Positions 1 through 8,989 of a stretch of DNA of 64,000 nt are shown piece after piece. Both the position numbers and the translations under genes were made by a program. The notes under the pieces are model-generated. The model was not told the origin of the DNA, searched no databases, and worked only from the letters and a program-made list of their open reading frames with translations. This stretch comes from an uncultured Prevotellaceae bacterium (GTDB lineage: Bacteria > Bacteroidota > Bacteroidia > Bacteroidales > Bacteroidaceae), in the NCBI GenBank assembly GCA_902768785.1, contig CACXMM010000001.1, forward strand, positions 186,001 to 250,000. Reading direction: 5' to 3'. How positions within the stretch are numbered: the first letter of the stretch is position 1; the number at the start of each line of letters is the position of its first letter.

Positions 1-143
1 CCACCTTGCAGGAAAGCGAGCAAGCCTTGCAGCATCTCATCGAGAACGACCCTCTCTGCATCGATCTCTGTCCAGCGACCAAAGGACTGATGCACGGTGC
101 CCATAGTTTCGATGACCGTACCTTTATTCGTTTTCAAGTCTAA
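1..143 (+). CDS. C-terminal fragment of an unidentified protein
   Basis: A reading frame enters from the left edge (codons in register from base 3) and stops at TAA 141-143, giving 46 residues that end SFDDRTFIRFQV. I do not recognise the family. The stop lies about 50 bp before a 22-bp repeat array, as at two other loci here where such an array follows a gene end, which mildly supports this strand. The opposite strand is also open (ATG at 104, reading MGTVHQSFGRW and onwards off the window), but no -7 promoter box lies upstream of it. Strand choice is therefore uncertain. Confidence 0.45.
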   Translation, partial: TLQESEQALQHLIENDPLCIDLCPATKGLMHGAHSFDDRTFIRFQV

Positions 144-196
144 AGACAATCCACTTTTTGTATAGTTGAAGAAAGGCTGTTTATTGACGATAGCCA

Positions 197-293
197 AGTA
201 CAATTTGTGCAACAGTCATGCACACTTTGTGCAAAGGCTCTGCACAACTTGTGCAAAGGGTCTGCACACTTTGTGCAACCCCCTTGCACAAAT
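197..293. repeat. 22-bp tandem palindromic array, locus A (TGCACAA type)
   Basis: Units start at 197 (degenerate), 219, 241 and 263, each exactly 22 bp, with a truncated unit from 285. The core is the dyad TGCACA(A/C)(C/T)TTGTGCA followed by a 7-bp variable spacer such as AAGGCTC or AAGGGTC. Because 22 is not a multiple of 3, the Cys-rich peptides readable across it are artefacts. It lies between the stop of the left-edge gene and the promoter of the 59-codon gene. Related arrays are at 16286-16430 and 35222-35319. Confidence 0.9.
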
Positions 294-374
294 GATGAAG
301 ATCGAGGCTTTCTGCATTCCACTATATTCGCTGAGTTCCTCTTGCATATAATAGAAGAAATGAGCGAAGATATT

Positions 375-404
375 TTGTTCTTTTCATGTTTATTCGTATT
401 TTTG
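375..404 (+). promoter_or_regulatory. Bacteroidetes promoter for the 59-aa gene
   Basis: The -7 box TATTTTTG is at 397-404, with a TTG at 375-377 placed 19 bp upstream as the -33 element. It lies about 85 bp before the ATG at 489. Confidence 0.5.
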
Positions 405-488
405 CAGCATCATAGTAGGACACCATGGAACATCCTACCGCGAAGCAGAAGTATCAGACATTTATTATAGAACAAATAAACGGAAAAG

Positions 489-668
489 ATGAAAACAGCG
501 ACCATGAAGAATATCATTACAGGGGTGGAGAGGAAGGTGCATCTCAGCATGAATCACCCTGCCGTGCAGTGTGGAATAGCCGTATGGGTAGACGATGAAG
601 GGAAGGCTTACTTCCCCGAGGACGTGCAGAACCCATTTTATGAGCTCAAAGACATCAAAGAAGAATAA
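489..668 (+). CDS. Small hypothetical protein, 59 aa
   Basis: ATG at 489 opens a 59-codon frame (starts MKTATMKNIITGVERK, ends ELKDIKEE) with TAA at 666-668. It has no signal peptide or membrane segment and is soluble and slightly acidic toward the C-terminus. A -7 box lies upstream and a hairpin follows, so it looks like a free-standing transcription unit. A second in-frame ATG six codons in could be the true start. I do not recognise a family and cannot suggest a function. Confidence 0.55.
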   Translation: MKTATMKNIITGVERKVHLSMNHPAVQCGIAVWVDDEGKAYFPEDVQNPFYELKDIKEE

Positions 669-685
669 GGTAAATACTTGCAATG

Positions 686-718
686 AATGGGCCATTCTCT
701 TAAAGAGATTGACCCATT
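686..718. terminator. Imperfect hairpin between convergent genes
   Basis: AATGGG (686-691) pairs with CCCATT (713-718), with an inner TCTCT/AGAGA stem around a TAA loop. It sits between the 59-aa gene and the convergent phosphatase gene and could end transcription from both sides. There is no long T tract, so it is a weak call. Confidence 0.4.
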
Positions 719-742
719 CGCTTCGTATTTCATGAAAAAACA

Positions 743-2014
743 CTACTCTTCACTGGGCACGTTCTGACAGCGTGCCGTATAGAAGTCACGGAAATCCGAC
801 CACTTATAATAAGGATAGGTGGTTGTAGGAACAGGCAGACTGGCCTCCTTACCGTTCAGCAGACATTTCAGGAGGACAGGATCTGACGCTTTCTTCCCCC
901 GATAGAACACCAGTTGGATGTTACAAGCCTTGCAAGTCTCCCAGTTCTGGTAAATATTCTTCACCTCATAGGGATCTTCCGGGTCTTTGTCTGCACCATT
1001 AATTCCCATCAGCACCGTGAGAGGTCCTATACAGGTATCATGTCCAAAGCGCAGATCAGCAATACGGTCACTCTTTCCACTGAGCACATCATCGGTTTTC
1101 TTGATGATGTCCTGCAAGATGGGAATCATCTCATACTGAGGACCGAACACCCACGAGTAAGAGCCCAGATTATCATTCTCCCACTCTTTAGCAAGTTCCT
1201 CATCGGTAAGGATATTGCCCATCATCCCCTCATGGTCGATGCTTGGCAATGTTCTATAGAGATCAACCAAGTTACTACCGATACGGTTCACATTGCCGGG
1301 GATGCCTTCGGTACTGGTAAAGACACGGGGAACGACCCGTTCCCGCAGAGAATTGTCAGCCTTGAACTGATCACGGTTTTTCTCATAACGTGGTTTCACC
1401 TTCGGGAACTTATGTTTCACCGGGTTCTGACGGTCGGTTGGCACGACACCATCTAAGGTAAAACGGGAGGATTGTTCGCGGATCTCAATCTTCGGATTGC
1501 ACTGTACCAGTTCCTGGCAGAAAGCAGACATACTGATCACACAACGACCTGTCAGTGAAGATATAGCATAAACGTTTCCTCCCTTCTTGAATACTTCGGG
1601 GAAACGGTTATACATCGTACGAGCTATTCCCTGATGCTGCTCCCACCCTAACTGGGTAAGCTCACTCACACCCGTTGCCAGTTCGTCCTTGGCCAACATG
1701 AACTTTTGATAGAAAGCCTCTCCCTCGGCTGTTAGCTGATGATTCTCGTGAGCAGTTGACAGTTGTTTATCCAGTTCTTTGTACAACACATCCGTCCAAT
1801 AGTAACGTGAACCATGTCGTGCATAATGACTGATATAGAAAGGTTTATAACCTTTCGGAGCTTTTGTCAGTTGAGTAGGTTCCTGCTGATAAGGGTAGTC
1901 ATTGCCATAGGCTTTCCTGGGATTCGACTTCAGCTGGTCGAGGGCGGGAACTCCTTGTGCTCCTGCTGTCATCACCAGGAGAGTGAGAAACAAAATGGAT
2001 AGAATTCTTTTCAT
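743..2014 (-). CDS. Histidine phosphatase, MINPP/phytase-like, secreted
   Basis: This 423-residue protein has an N-terminal signal peptide (hydrophobic residues 4-17, likely cleavage after AGAQ). The branch-2 histidine phosphatase signature ARHGSRYY is near residues 65-72, giving the nucleophilic His67, and the proton-donor HD pair (FGHDTCIG) is near residue 325. Bacteroidetes enzymes of this type are multiple inositol polyphosphate phosphatases, releasing phosphate from phytate in the periplasm or at the cell surface. Phytate as substrate is inferred from the family, not visible here. It follows the rubrerythrin gene on the same strand across a 120-bp gap rich in competing inverted repeats (2042-2120). 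Confidence 0.85.
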   Translation of the reverse strand: MKRILSILFLTLLVMTAGAQGVPALDQLKSNPRKAYGNDYPYQQEPTQLTKAPKGYKPFYISHYARHGSRYYWTDVLYKELDKQLSTAHENHQLTAEGEAFYQKFMLAKDELATGVSELTQLGWEQHQGIARTMYNRFPEVFKKGGNVYAISSLTGRCVISMSAFCQELVQCNPKIEIREQSSRFTLDGVVPTDRQNPVKHKFPKVKPRYEKNRDQFKADNSLRERVVPRVFTSTEGIPGNVNRIGSNLVDLYRTLPSIDHEGMMGNILTDEELAKEWENDNLGSYSWVFGPQYEMIPILQDIIKKTDDVLSGKSDRIADLRFGHDTCIGPLTVLMGINGADKDPEDPYEVKNIYQNWETCKACNIQLVFYRGKKASDPVLLKCLLNGKEASLPVPTTTYPYYKWSDFRDFYTARCQNVPSEE

Positions 2015-2041
2015 GATAATAAGTTGTTAATCTATATACGA

Positions 2042-2120
2042 GGCTTAGGCCCAAAGTATTTAAAGGTGGGGGCAAAGGATGGTTGACAACCCACCGGTTG
2101 ACCGTCTTCCTAAGCCCCCA
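2042..2120 (-). promoter_or_regulatory. Candidate structured leader with alternative stems
   Basis: Complementary pairs are GGCTTAGG (2042-2049) with CCTAAGCC (2109-2116), TGGGGGC (2067-2073) with GCCCCCA (2114-2120), and GGTGGG (2065-2070) with CCCACC (2089-2094). The first two share bases 2114-2116, so they exclude one another. On the minus strand this lies downstream of rubrerythrin and about 28 nt before the phosphatase start. It may be an attenuator or riboswitch-like leader, or the palindromic remnant of a repeat element. No known riboswitch class was recognised. Confidence 0.4.
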
Positions 2121-2134
2121 GTCGCTATAGTATC

Positions 2135-2689
2135 TTATTGACCAAAATAGCGTTTCAGCAGTCCGGCGAAGCCAGCACCATGGCGTGCCTCATCCTTAGC
2201 CATCTCATGAACGGTATCATGGATGGCATCGAAGCCCGCAGCCTTCGCATTCTTGGCGATACGGAACTTATCCTCGCAGGCACCTGCCTCTGCGGCAGCA
2301 CGCTTCTCAAGATTCGTCTTGGTATCCCATACGCACTCACCGAGCAGCTCAGCAAAACGACTGGCATGGTCGGCCTCCTCGAAAGCATAGCGTTTGAAAG
2401 CCTCTGCAATCTCGGGATAGCCCTCACGGTCAGCCTGACGAGCCATGGCAAGATACATGCCCACCTCACCGCACTCACCATTGAAGTGATTGCGCAGGTC
2501 TTGAATCATCTCCTCACTCACGCCCTCGGGTTTTCCGTCACCAATCTTATGTACGGTGGCATACTCCATTTCATCCTCTTTGAGCTCTTTGAACTTCGAT
2601 GCAGGCACCTTGCATACTGGACACTTCTCAGGGGGTTCCGGACCTTCGTGGATATATCCACAAACGGTACAAATAAATTTTTTCTTCAT
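2135..2689 (-). CDS. Reverse rubrerythrin (N-terminal rubredoxin, C-terminal diiron domain)
   Basis: This 184-residue protein begins with a rubredoxin-type Fe(Cys)4 site (C7xxC10 and C23xxC26). A four-helix ferritin-like diiron domain follows, with the ligand motifs EEADH and DEARH. Classical rubrerythrin has the opposite order, so this is the reverse rubrerythrin architecture. Such proteins reduce hydrogen peroxide and oxygen to water in anaerobes using NAD(P)H-derived electrons. It is cytoplasmic, with no signal peptide. It lies 52 bp downstream of pfkA on the same strand, and no separate -7 box was seen in that gap, so cotranscription with pfkA is possible. Confidence 0.93.
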   Translation of the reverse strand: MKKKFICTVCGYIHEGPEPPEKCPVCKVPASKFKELKEDEMEYATVHKIGDGKPEGVSEEMIQDLRNHFNGECGEVGMYLAMARQADREGYPEIAEAFKRYAFEEADHASRFAELLGECVWDTKTNLEKRAAAEAGACEDKFRIAKNAKAAGFDAIHDTVHEMAKDEARHGAGFAGLLKRYFGQ

Positions 2690-2741
2690 AATGCTTTTGT
2701 TTTAAGTTAATAATAGGAACACAGTCTCTCATTGATATGGT

Positions 2742-3719
2742 TTAGATGCTTAACTCATCAAGCACCTTGATCAATTTCTTATCAAAGGGTTTATCACTGC
2801 GGATAGCTTCAGAGAACGGTACATACACCACCTCATTGTATCGCAAGCCGATCATCACATTGCGCTGGCCTTGCATGATTGCCTCAATAGCTCCCACTCC
2901 TGTACGTCCTGCTAGGATACGGTCATGAGCCGTGGGACGTCCGCCGCGCTGCAGATGACCGAGAATCGATACTCGCACATCGTAGTCGGGGAACTCTTTC
3001 CTTACACGGTCGGCATAATAGAGGGCACCGCACTTCGGACTCTCTGAGACGATGACGATACAACTCTTCTTCGACTTACGGATACCTCGCTCCATGAAGC
3101 GTGCCAACTGGTCAACATCCGTAGAGTCCTCAGGGATAATGGCGGCCTCAGCACCACTGGCAATAGCACTGTTCTGTGCAAGGAATCCGGCATCACGGCC
3201 CATCACCTCGATAAAGAAAATCCGCTCATGACTCTGTGCCGTGTCACGAATTCTATCCACACATTCCATGATGGTGTTCATCGTGGTATCATAGCCAATG
3301 GTCGAATCGGTACCATAGAGGTCGTTGTCGATCGTTCCCGGCAAGCCGATGCAGCACACATCATATTCATCGGCAAAGATACGGGCTCCTGTCAGGGAGC
3401 CGTTGCCACCGATCACCACCAACGCATCGATATCGTTGGCCTTCATATTCTCATAGGCTTTCTTCCTTCCCTCCGACGTCATGAACTCCTTCGAGCGTGC
3501 CGTCTTCAGGATCGTGCCACCCATATTGATGATACCGCTCACATTCTCCGTGGTGAAATCCTTAATCTCGTTATGGATCAGTCCTTCCCATCCACGATAG
3601 ATTCCTTTGATCTTGAAACCATTATAGATACCAGCGCGGGTCACCGCACGGATGGCCGCATTCATACCTGGGGCATCGCCGCCAGAGGTAAGTATTCCAA
3701 TTGTCTTGATTTTACCCAT
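2742..3719 (-). CDS. pfkA: 6-phosphofructokinase
   Basis: This 325-residue protein is an ATP-dependent phosphofructokinase of glycolysis, converting fructose 6-phosphate to fructose 1,6-bisphosphate. The nucleotide-binding start [17 protein letters not shown], the catalytic-loop motif GTIDND near residue 127 and MGRDAGFLA are all present. The length matches bacterial PfkA (about 320). GGNGSLTGA, which replaces the common GGDGS, has Asn where ATP-type enzymes usually have Asp-Gly, but the remaining loop is normal. It follows nhaD by 39 bp on the same strand and probably shares its transcript. Confidence 0.95.
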   Translation of the reverse strand: MGKIKTIGILTSGGDAPGMNAAIRAVTRAGIYNGFKIKGIYRGWEGLIHNEIKDFTTENVSGIINMGGTILKTARSKEFMTSEGRKKAYENMKANDIDALVVIGGNGSLTGARIFADEYDVCCIGLPGTIDNDLYGTDSTIGYDTTMNTIMECVDRIRDTAQSHERIFFIEVMGRDAGFLAQNSAIASGAEAAIIPEDSTDVDQLARFMERGIRKSKKSCIVIVSESPKCGALYYADRVRKEFPDYDVRVSILGHLQRGGRPTAHDRILAGRTGVGAIEAIMQGQRNVMIGLRYNEVVYVPFSEAIRSDKPFDKKLIKVLDELSI

Positions 3720-3758
3720 AGTTGTATTATTATTTTACACCAGTTAAAGTGTCATGAA

Positions 3759-5105
3759 TCATCCGATCAAGAGCAGGGAGAGTATGCCCAGAAGCCAGGC
3801 GAATACAACCACCCACCCCACATTCTTCAGGAACCATCCCACATGGATATGTTCCATCTTCATCAGAGCCAGTCCGCTCACACTGCCGATCAGCAGCACA
3901 CTGCCTCCCATAGCCGTACTATAGGCCACAATCTTATAGAACATTGCATTCTCTGACAAGGAAGGATAGAGAGAGAAAAAGCTCATCGAGGTAGCAAAGG
4001 TGTCGAGCACTGTACTGAACAACCCAGCCAAAGCCCCCATGATCCATATATTGTGGATATATTGGTCGCATATCCTTGACAGCCAGGCTATGGCACCAGT
4101 CTCCTGTACCACACCCAAAGCAAGGGTAATACCCATCACGAAGAGCATCAGCTGCAGCACCCCATACTGAAGGACACGTGGTGTGCGCCGCTGGATCATC
4201 TGCTCTGTATTCATGAGTTTACGATTCACGATCTCGTTCACAATCCATAGAACGGCCAAGACACAGAGAGCACCCAGAAACGGACTGAGCTTGGTAATGG
4301 CACGGAACGAAGGGATAAACCAGAGTCCTCCAATCCCCACAATCAACATCAGCAGCCGCTGCCACACTTTCAGGTTCGTGTCATCACCGCGATAAGGCAT
4401 TGAAGTCCACTGTGAATCAATATGTTCAGGGAGCATCCGTGACAGCCACCAAGTAGGGAGAAGCCACGACAACAGACAAGGGATGGCTAAGGAGGCGGAG
4501 AAGTTCGTAGCAGTAACGGATCCCTTTGTCCACAGTACGAGTCCTGTAGGATCACCGATCACTGTCAGTGCACCGCCACAGTTCGCAGCAATGACGATTG
4601 CTGATCCGTAGATCATCCGCTGACGACGGTTGGGCACGATCTCATGCATCATCACCAACATCATCGTTGTCACCGTGAGATTATCAAGATTGGCAGAGAC
4701 AAAGAAAGTAATCAACGTCATCACCCATAGCAGTCGTTTGCTTTTCCTTGTTTTGAACATCTCCTTGAAGAAATCAAAACAGCCATTGTTGTTCAGCACC
4801 TCCACGATGGTCATGGTAGCAAGGAGGAACAGCACAATCTCTGCTCCGCGTCCCACATATTTAAGGAACACATTCTGCGAGATGTACTCTTTCACGGCAA
4901 CACTCGTAGGACTGGCACCGCCTAAGAAATCGATATACTCCGAAGGGTGCTGACTCATCACGAAATCAGAGCCATAGCAGATATAGAGCACCCACCCCAC
5001 CGTTCCTGCAAAGATGGCTGAGGCCGCTCTGTTTATCTTGGTCATGCTGCTGGTAGCAATCAGCAAATAACCAATCAGTAATATGGCTACAATGATCAGT
5101 GTCAT
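3759..5105 (-). CDS. nhaD: Na+/H+ antiporter, NhaD type
   Basis: This 448-residue, very hydrophobic protein has about 11-12 membrane segments. It belongs to the ion-transporter superfamily containing NhaD, ArsB and citrate permeases. The segments SANLDNLTVTTMM and CGGALTVIGDPTGLVLW are typical of NhaD, with the DNLT and GDPT motifs lying in the re-entrant regions. It should exchange Na+ for H+ at the inner membrane. A -7 box lies 22 bp upstream at 5127-5134. It probably heads an operon with pfkA and the rubrerythrin gene, although the functions are unrelated. Confidence 0.85.
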   Translation of the reverse strand: MTLIIVAILLIGYLLIATSSMTKINRAASAIFAGTVGWVLYICYGSDFVMSQHPSEYIDFLGGASPTSVAVKEYISQNVFLKYVGRGAEIVLFLLATMTIVEVLNNNGCFDFFKEMFKTRKSKRLLWVMTLITFFVSANLDNLTVTTMMLVMMHEIVPNRRQRMIYGSAIVIAANCGGALTVIGDPTGLVLWTKGSVTATNFSASLAIPCLLSWLLPTWWLSRMLPEHIDSQWTSMPYRGDDTNLKVWQRLLMLIVGIGGLWFIPSFRAITKLSPFLGALCVLAVLWIVNEIVNRKLMNTEQMIQRRTPRVLQYGVLQLMLFVMGITLALGVVQETGAIAWLSRICDQYIHNIWIMGALAGLFSTVLDTFATSMSFFSLYPSLSENAMFYKIVAYSTAMGGSVLLIGSVSGLALMKMEHIHVGWFLKNVGWVVVFAWLLGILSLLLIG

Positions 5106-5126
5106 AAAGAAAAACTGTTTTCAGGG

Positions 5127-5134
5127 CAAAGATA
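5127..5134 (-). promoter_or_regulatory. -7 box upstream of nhaD
   Basis: Minus-strand TATCTTTG, a perfect TAnnTTTG, lies 22 bp before the nhaD start. No clear -33 TTTG was found. Confidence 0.55.
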
Positions 5135-5219
5135 CAAAAGAAAAAAGAATTATGTATCTTTATTAAGAATTATTTTCAAAAATAGTTATCTTTCTGCAAA
5201 TAGAAGAGTGGAATCCTTA

Positions 5220-6662
5220 TCAATGTGACTCCCGAAACAGCTTGAATGACAAAGCAAGACTCAGCAAGCCTAAGAAAATGCCGGTCAGCCAATAGGTCCA
5301 GCCCTCAAGCGTGCAGGTAACGAGATATACAGCAATACCGATCGGTAGCTGAAAGACAGCAAAACGGAGGACAGTAGCAGAGACACGATAATGGTATTTG
5401 ATCCGGGCAAAGAGGTTGATGACGATGATGTCAATAAAACCCGTAACCAGCAGTCCGACACCCGTTCCCACCAATCCCCAATATCGGAAGCCAAGGAGTA
5501 CTGCCCCCACCATCACGATGGCACTATATGCCTCCAGCACCAGATAGGAACGGGAGTCGCCTTTAGCCAAGGTGAGATAGGCCACGGGAAGTTTCATGGC
5601 ACGAAGATACATAGCCAATACCGTGACTTGCATCATGGGGACCACCTCAAGGAACTGCCTGGTATAGAGCAATTCCACGATGATGGGTGCTCCAATACTG
5701 AAGGCCACCAACAAAGGAGAGATCATCAGTAGTGACACCTCAATCTGTCGGTTGATGGCCGTACTACAGGCATTGGGATCATGACTGATAGCCGACAGCC
5801 GGGGATAGAAATCCGTTTCCATGGAGGTGAACACCATACCCGCATAGGTAACAGTCATCATAAACCCCGCATTGTACAAGCCCAGCATGTCCAATGAGGC
5901 AATGTTGTTCAGCGAGGCTCGTATCAGGAAATCAGCGCCGCTGCTGAACAGTCCTGCCACAACGAATGCCAGTCCTAACTTCACCATAGGCCATCCCTCA
6001 GCAAGATGCTCACTCACCCGTCCCCATCGCAATGGGAACTGGCGATAGGAGTAACACATGGTTAGTACCATTTGCGTGAATGTCATCACAATAATGCTGG
6101 GAATAATACCCCGCTGGTTATAGAAATAAATGATGGGGGTGGTGAGGATCAGTGCCAACGAAACATTCAAGGCGGATACTTTAGCCAAATCCCTTAACTT
6201 CCTGACAGACTTCAAAATAGCCATCTCCCCGCCGATAATAGCCAACATACCTACAGCAGGAGAAAGGAGAATGAAATGCAGGACATGGTTTCCCCAAGTA
6301 AAGGAGAACCTGTTCAGCAACGGACCAGCCATAGCACATACCACAACACCTAACAGAGCGGTGAGGAGAGCCCACATGCGAATCACACGAACATACCGTT
6401 CCATCTTCTCCCTGTCTCCTTTCTCATACAGTTCAGAAAGGGATTTGACAGCACTGGTGGGGATACCCAGATTTGTGGCATTCGACAAGAAGGCAACGGC
6501 ACTGTTGAACAACGACAACAGTCCGATTCCGCCAGGTCCGAGGATCATGGCCACCAGTTTATTCCGTACCATCCCGACGAGGATGTTCAGCGCCTGAATA
6601 CTACCGAAGAGACCGGCATACTTCAGGATATGGTGGTAGCTGCTTCTTGTCTCATTTTCCAT
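5220..6662 (-). CDS. Wzx-like polysaccharide flippase
   Basis: This 480-residue membrane protein has about 12-14 predicted helices and resembles O-antigen translocases of the MOP exporter superfamily. The conserved beginning is GLFGSIQALNILVGMVRNKL, followed by the glycine-rich loop ILGPGGIGLLSLFNS. These proteins flip undecaprenyl-linked glycan units across the inner membrane. The next genes, transcribed away from it, are glycosyltransferases, which fits a role in surface polysaccharide assembly. The gene ends 58 bp from the C-terminal-side gap before nhaD's promoter, and I see no terminator there. Confidence 0.85.
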   Translation of the reverse strand: MENETRSSYHHILKYAGLFGSIQALNILVGMVRNKLVAMILGPGGIGLLSLFNSAVAFLSNATNLGIPTSAVKSLSELYEKGDREKMERYVRVIRMWALLTALLGVVVCAMAGPLLNRFSFTWGNHVLHFILLSPAVGMLAIIGGEMAILKSVRKLRDLAKVSALNVSLALILTTPIIYFYNQRGIIPSIIVMTFTQMVLTMCYSYRQFPLRWGRVSEHLAEGWPMVKLGLAFVVAGLFSSGADFLIRASLNNIASLDMLGLYNAGFMMTVTYAGMVFTSMETDFYPRLSAISHDPNACSTAINRQIEVSLLMISPLLVAFSIGAPIIVELLYTRQFLEVVPMMQVTVLAMYLRAMKLPVAYLTLAKGDSRSYLVLEAYSAIVMVGAVLLGFRYWGLVGTGVGLLVTGFIDIIVINLFARIKYHYRVSATVLRFAVFQLPIGIAVYLVTCTLEGWTYWLTGIFLGLLSLALSFKLFRESH

Positions 6663-6782
6663 CTACTATTAAACGAACGAATTCGTTATTTATTATGCAC
6701 GATTCCAAAGAATCGACTGTCACAGTGAAGCAAACAGTCTCTTGATCATAGGAGAAGGGGATGCATTTCCGCTTTACTCAAG

Positions 6783-6864
6783 GTAACTTTGGCTGTGCCG
6801 AAGTTACTTTCGCTCGGAAAAGTTCAAATAAATTTGGCTTTTCGCTCGACTTTTCGTAACTTTG
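6783..6864 (+). promoter_or_regulatory. Hairpin plus strong promoter of the Bacteroidales intergenic type
   Basis: GTAACTTTGGC (6783-6793) and GCCGAAGTTAC (6797-6807) form an 11-bp stem with one G-T pair. After it comes an AT-rich stretch with TTTG at 6833-6836 and, 20 bp later, the -7 box TAACTTTG at 6857-6864. Very similar stretches (AAATTTGG, then TTCGCTCG, then a TAnnTTTG) recur in Bacteroides and Prevotella genomes by my recollection. Transcription should start near 6871, which favours the ATG at 6888 over the one at 6867. Confidence 0.7.
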
Positions 6865-6887
6865 CGATGAAAATCGTGAAGTTATAT

Positions 6888-7853
6888 ATGACCCATACAC
6901 CACTTATCAGCTTTATCATCACCTACTACAACCTGCCCGTAGAGATGTTGAGGGAATGTATCGAGAGCATCTTGCAGCTGTCGATTCCTCCGGAAGAACG
7001 AGAGATTATCCTAATCGACGATGGCTCTGACATGAGTCCGCTAAACGAACTGATCGACTATCGCGACCAGATGATCTACTTGCGTCAGTATAACCAAGGA
7101 CTGAGCACGGCGCGCAATGTGGGTATAGACATCTGTCGGGGGGAATACATTCAGTTCGTGGATGCCGACGACTGTCTGATCCAAGGTGGATACGAGCATT
7201 GTCTGGACATTGTCAGAAAGCACCAACCAGACATGGTGATCTTCAACTTCACCAACGAGGGCACAGAGGTGGACACCCCTTATCTGTTCGACGGTCCGGT
7301 GAGTGGAACCGAGTACATGCATCACAACAACCTGCGGGCAACGGCCTGGGGATATATCTTCAGGAAGAAGATGAATGGTGACCTGCGCTTCACCCCGCAA
7401 CTGCTGCATGAAGATGAGGAGTTCACACCACAGCTCATCCTCCGTGCCGAGACCATCTACAGTACCGACACCTATGCCTACTATTACCGCGAACGTCCCG
7501 ACTCGATTGTCCACAATGATGACAAGCAATGGAAAGAGAAACGGCTGGACGATGCCGAATATGTCATCACCCAACTTGATCACCTGGCCAACACCCTGCC
7601 CTCAGCAGAACGCATCGCCCTGCAACGCCGTGTTGCGCAGCTCACCATGGACTATATCTATAACATCATCATGCTCACACACAGTGAACAAGAATTAGAC
7701 AAAAGACTGGAACGGCTGCACAAACGGGGCATGTTCCCGCTACCCGAACGTGACTATACCCACAAATACAAATGGTTCCGCCGCATGACAAACAGTAAGA
7801 TGGGACGGAAAATCCTCGTACATTCCCTGCCCTTACTTGCCAAAGAACGATGA
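6888..7853 (+). CDS. Family 2 glycosyltransferase
   Basis: Read from ATG 6888 the product is 321 residues. It starts PLISFIITYYNLP and shows the GT-A fold hallmarks of family 2: the nucleotide-binding DDGS at residues 44-47, NQGLSTARNVG, and the metal-binding DAD at 92-94. It transfers a sugar from a nucleotide-sugar donor to a growing glycan at the cytoplasmic face. Earlier ATGs at 6867 and 6789 exist, but the promoter -7 box ends at 6864, so both lie too close to or before the transcription start. The stop overlaps the next gene by 4 bp (ATGA), a coupled pair. Confidence 0.88.
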   Translation: MTHTPLISFIITYYNLPVEMLRECIESILQLSIPPEEREIILIDDGSDMSPLNELIDYRDQMIYLRQYNQGLSTARNVGIDICRGEYIQFVDADDCLIQGGYEHCLDIVRKHQPDMVIFNFTNEGTEVDTPYLFDGPVSGTEYMHHNNLRATAWGYIFRKKMNGDLRFTPQLLHEDEEFTPQLILRAETIYSTDTYAYYYRERPDSIVHNDDKQWKEKRLDDAEYVITQLDHLANTLPSAERIALQRRVAQLTMDYIYNIIMLTHSEQELDKRLERLHKRGMFPLPERDYTHKYKWFRRMTNSKMGRKILVHSLPLLAKER

Positions 7854-8989
7854 GAATACTTCTGCTCAACGACTACAGCGGACTCCATGCCACATTGGCC
7901 AAAGGATTGAAGGAACTCGGACATGATGTCACCGTCGTGTCAGGAGGCAACGGCTGGCGCAACTACCCTCGTGACATCTCTGTGGTCAGGGGCAGTTCTT
8001 CCCACTGGGACGGCATCCTTTACCTGTTGAAGGTGTGGCGACTTCTTCCCCAGCTTAAAGACTACGATATCGTTCAGCTCATCAACCCCATCTTCTTTGA
8101 TCTGCGACCAGAACGGTTATTCCCCATCTATCGCTATCTCCGCCGTCATAACAAAAAGATGGTGTTAGGTGCCTTCGGCGAAGACTCGTATTGGGCAAGG
8201 ACCTGTGTGGAGAAGAAACCCTTGAGATACAGCGATCATAATATCGGCGACCAGGTACGCACCGACCCTGCCTCCACCCGACTGATGGATGAATGGATCA
8301 GTACCTCCCATGAACGACTGAACCAAATGATTGCCAACGACTGCGACGGCATCGTGGCTTGTCTGTATGAATACTGGGTTGTCTATCAACCCCTATTCCC
8401 CCAAAAGACCTCCTTTATCCCCCTTCCTATTGAAAGAGAGGAAAGGAAACAAGCTGCCGTATCCTTCACAGAAAAGGAAGGAGAAAGAAGAGTGGAAAAT
8501 GATTATAGGAAAGAGAAAGCACGGATTTTTATCGGCATAGATGCTAAGCGGAGCGATTACAAAGGAACCGATATCATGTTAGCCGCTGCCGAAGAAGTGC
8601 AACGCCGTCATCCCGACAAGATGGAACTGGTGAAGGTGGTATCTGTTCCCTTCGCCGAATATCAACGACTGATGGAAGGAAGCGATGCCATTCTCGATCA
8701 GCTATACAGCTACACCCCGTCAATGAACTCACTCTTAGCCATGTCAAAAGGGATTATCGATATCGGCGGTGGCGAGCCTGAGAACTATGAGATCATCCAT
8801 GAAGACGAGCTCCGCCCAATCATCAACGTCGAGCCCAACTACGAGAGTGTCTATCATGCATTGGAACAGCTGGTCACACACCCTGAGCGCATACCCGAAC
8901 TGAAACGGCAAAGTATAGAATATGTGAGAAGACACCACGACTATCTGAAGGTAGCCCAGCAGTATCTTGACTTCTATCAGACCCTTTGA
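7850..8989 (+). CDS. Glycosyltransferase (GT-B, family 1/4-like)
   Basis: This 379-residue cytoplasmic protein begins MRILLLNDYSGLHATLAKGL, the typical Rossmann start of a GT-B enzyme, and has a second Rossmann half after residue 220 (IFIGIDAKRSDYKGTDIML). The usual GT4 E-x7-E motif is not clear: the donor-side region reads GIIDIGGGEPENYEII. Assignment is therefore to the fold, not the sugar. It is translationally coupled to the preceding GT2. Its last 13 bases overlap the end of the convergent glycosyltransferase gene. Confidence 0.75.
   Translation: MRILLLNDYSGLHATLAKGLKELGHDVTVVSGGNGWRNYPRDISVVRGSSSHWDGILYLLKVWRLLPQLKDYDIVQLINPIFFDLRPERLFPIYRYLRRHNKKMVLGAFGEDSYWARTCVEKKPLRYSDHNIGDQVRTDPASTRLMDEWISTSHERLNQMIANDCDGIVACLYEYWVVYQPLFPQKTSFIPLPIEREERKQAAVSFTEKEGERRVENDYRKEKARIFIGIDAKRSDYKGTDIMLAAAEEVQRRHPDKMELVKVVSVPFAEYQRLMEGSDAILDQLYSYTPSMNSLLAMSKGIIDIGGGEPENYEIIHEDELRPIINVEPNYESVYHALEQLVTHPERIPELKRQSIEYVRRHHDYLKVAQQYLDFYQTL

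Noticed and set aside
1-104. Minus-strand gene starting at 104 instead of the plus-strand fragment
   Set aside because: The frame is open (MGTVHQSFGRW) and cannot be excluded, but no promoter box precedes it and the plus-strand frame ends cleanly before the array. Left as an alternative, not annotated.
197-293. DnaA boxes or a replication origin
   Set aside because: The TGCACAA dyad does not match TTATNCACA and no dnaA or dnaN is nearby.
140-470. Cys-rich small open frames across array A on both strands
   Set aside because: They are made by the 22-bp repeats, whose length is not a multiple of 3, so the same peptide pieces appear in every frame. No homology or start signal.
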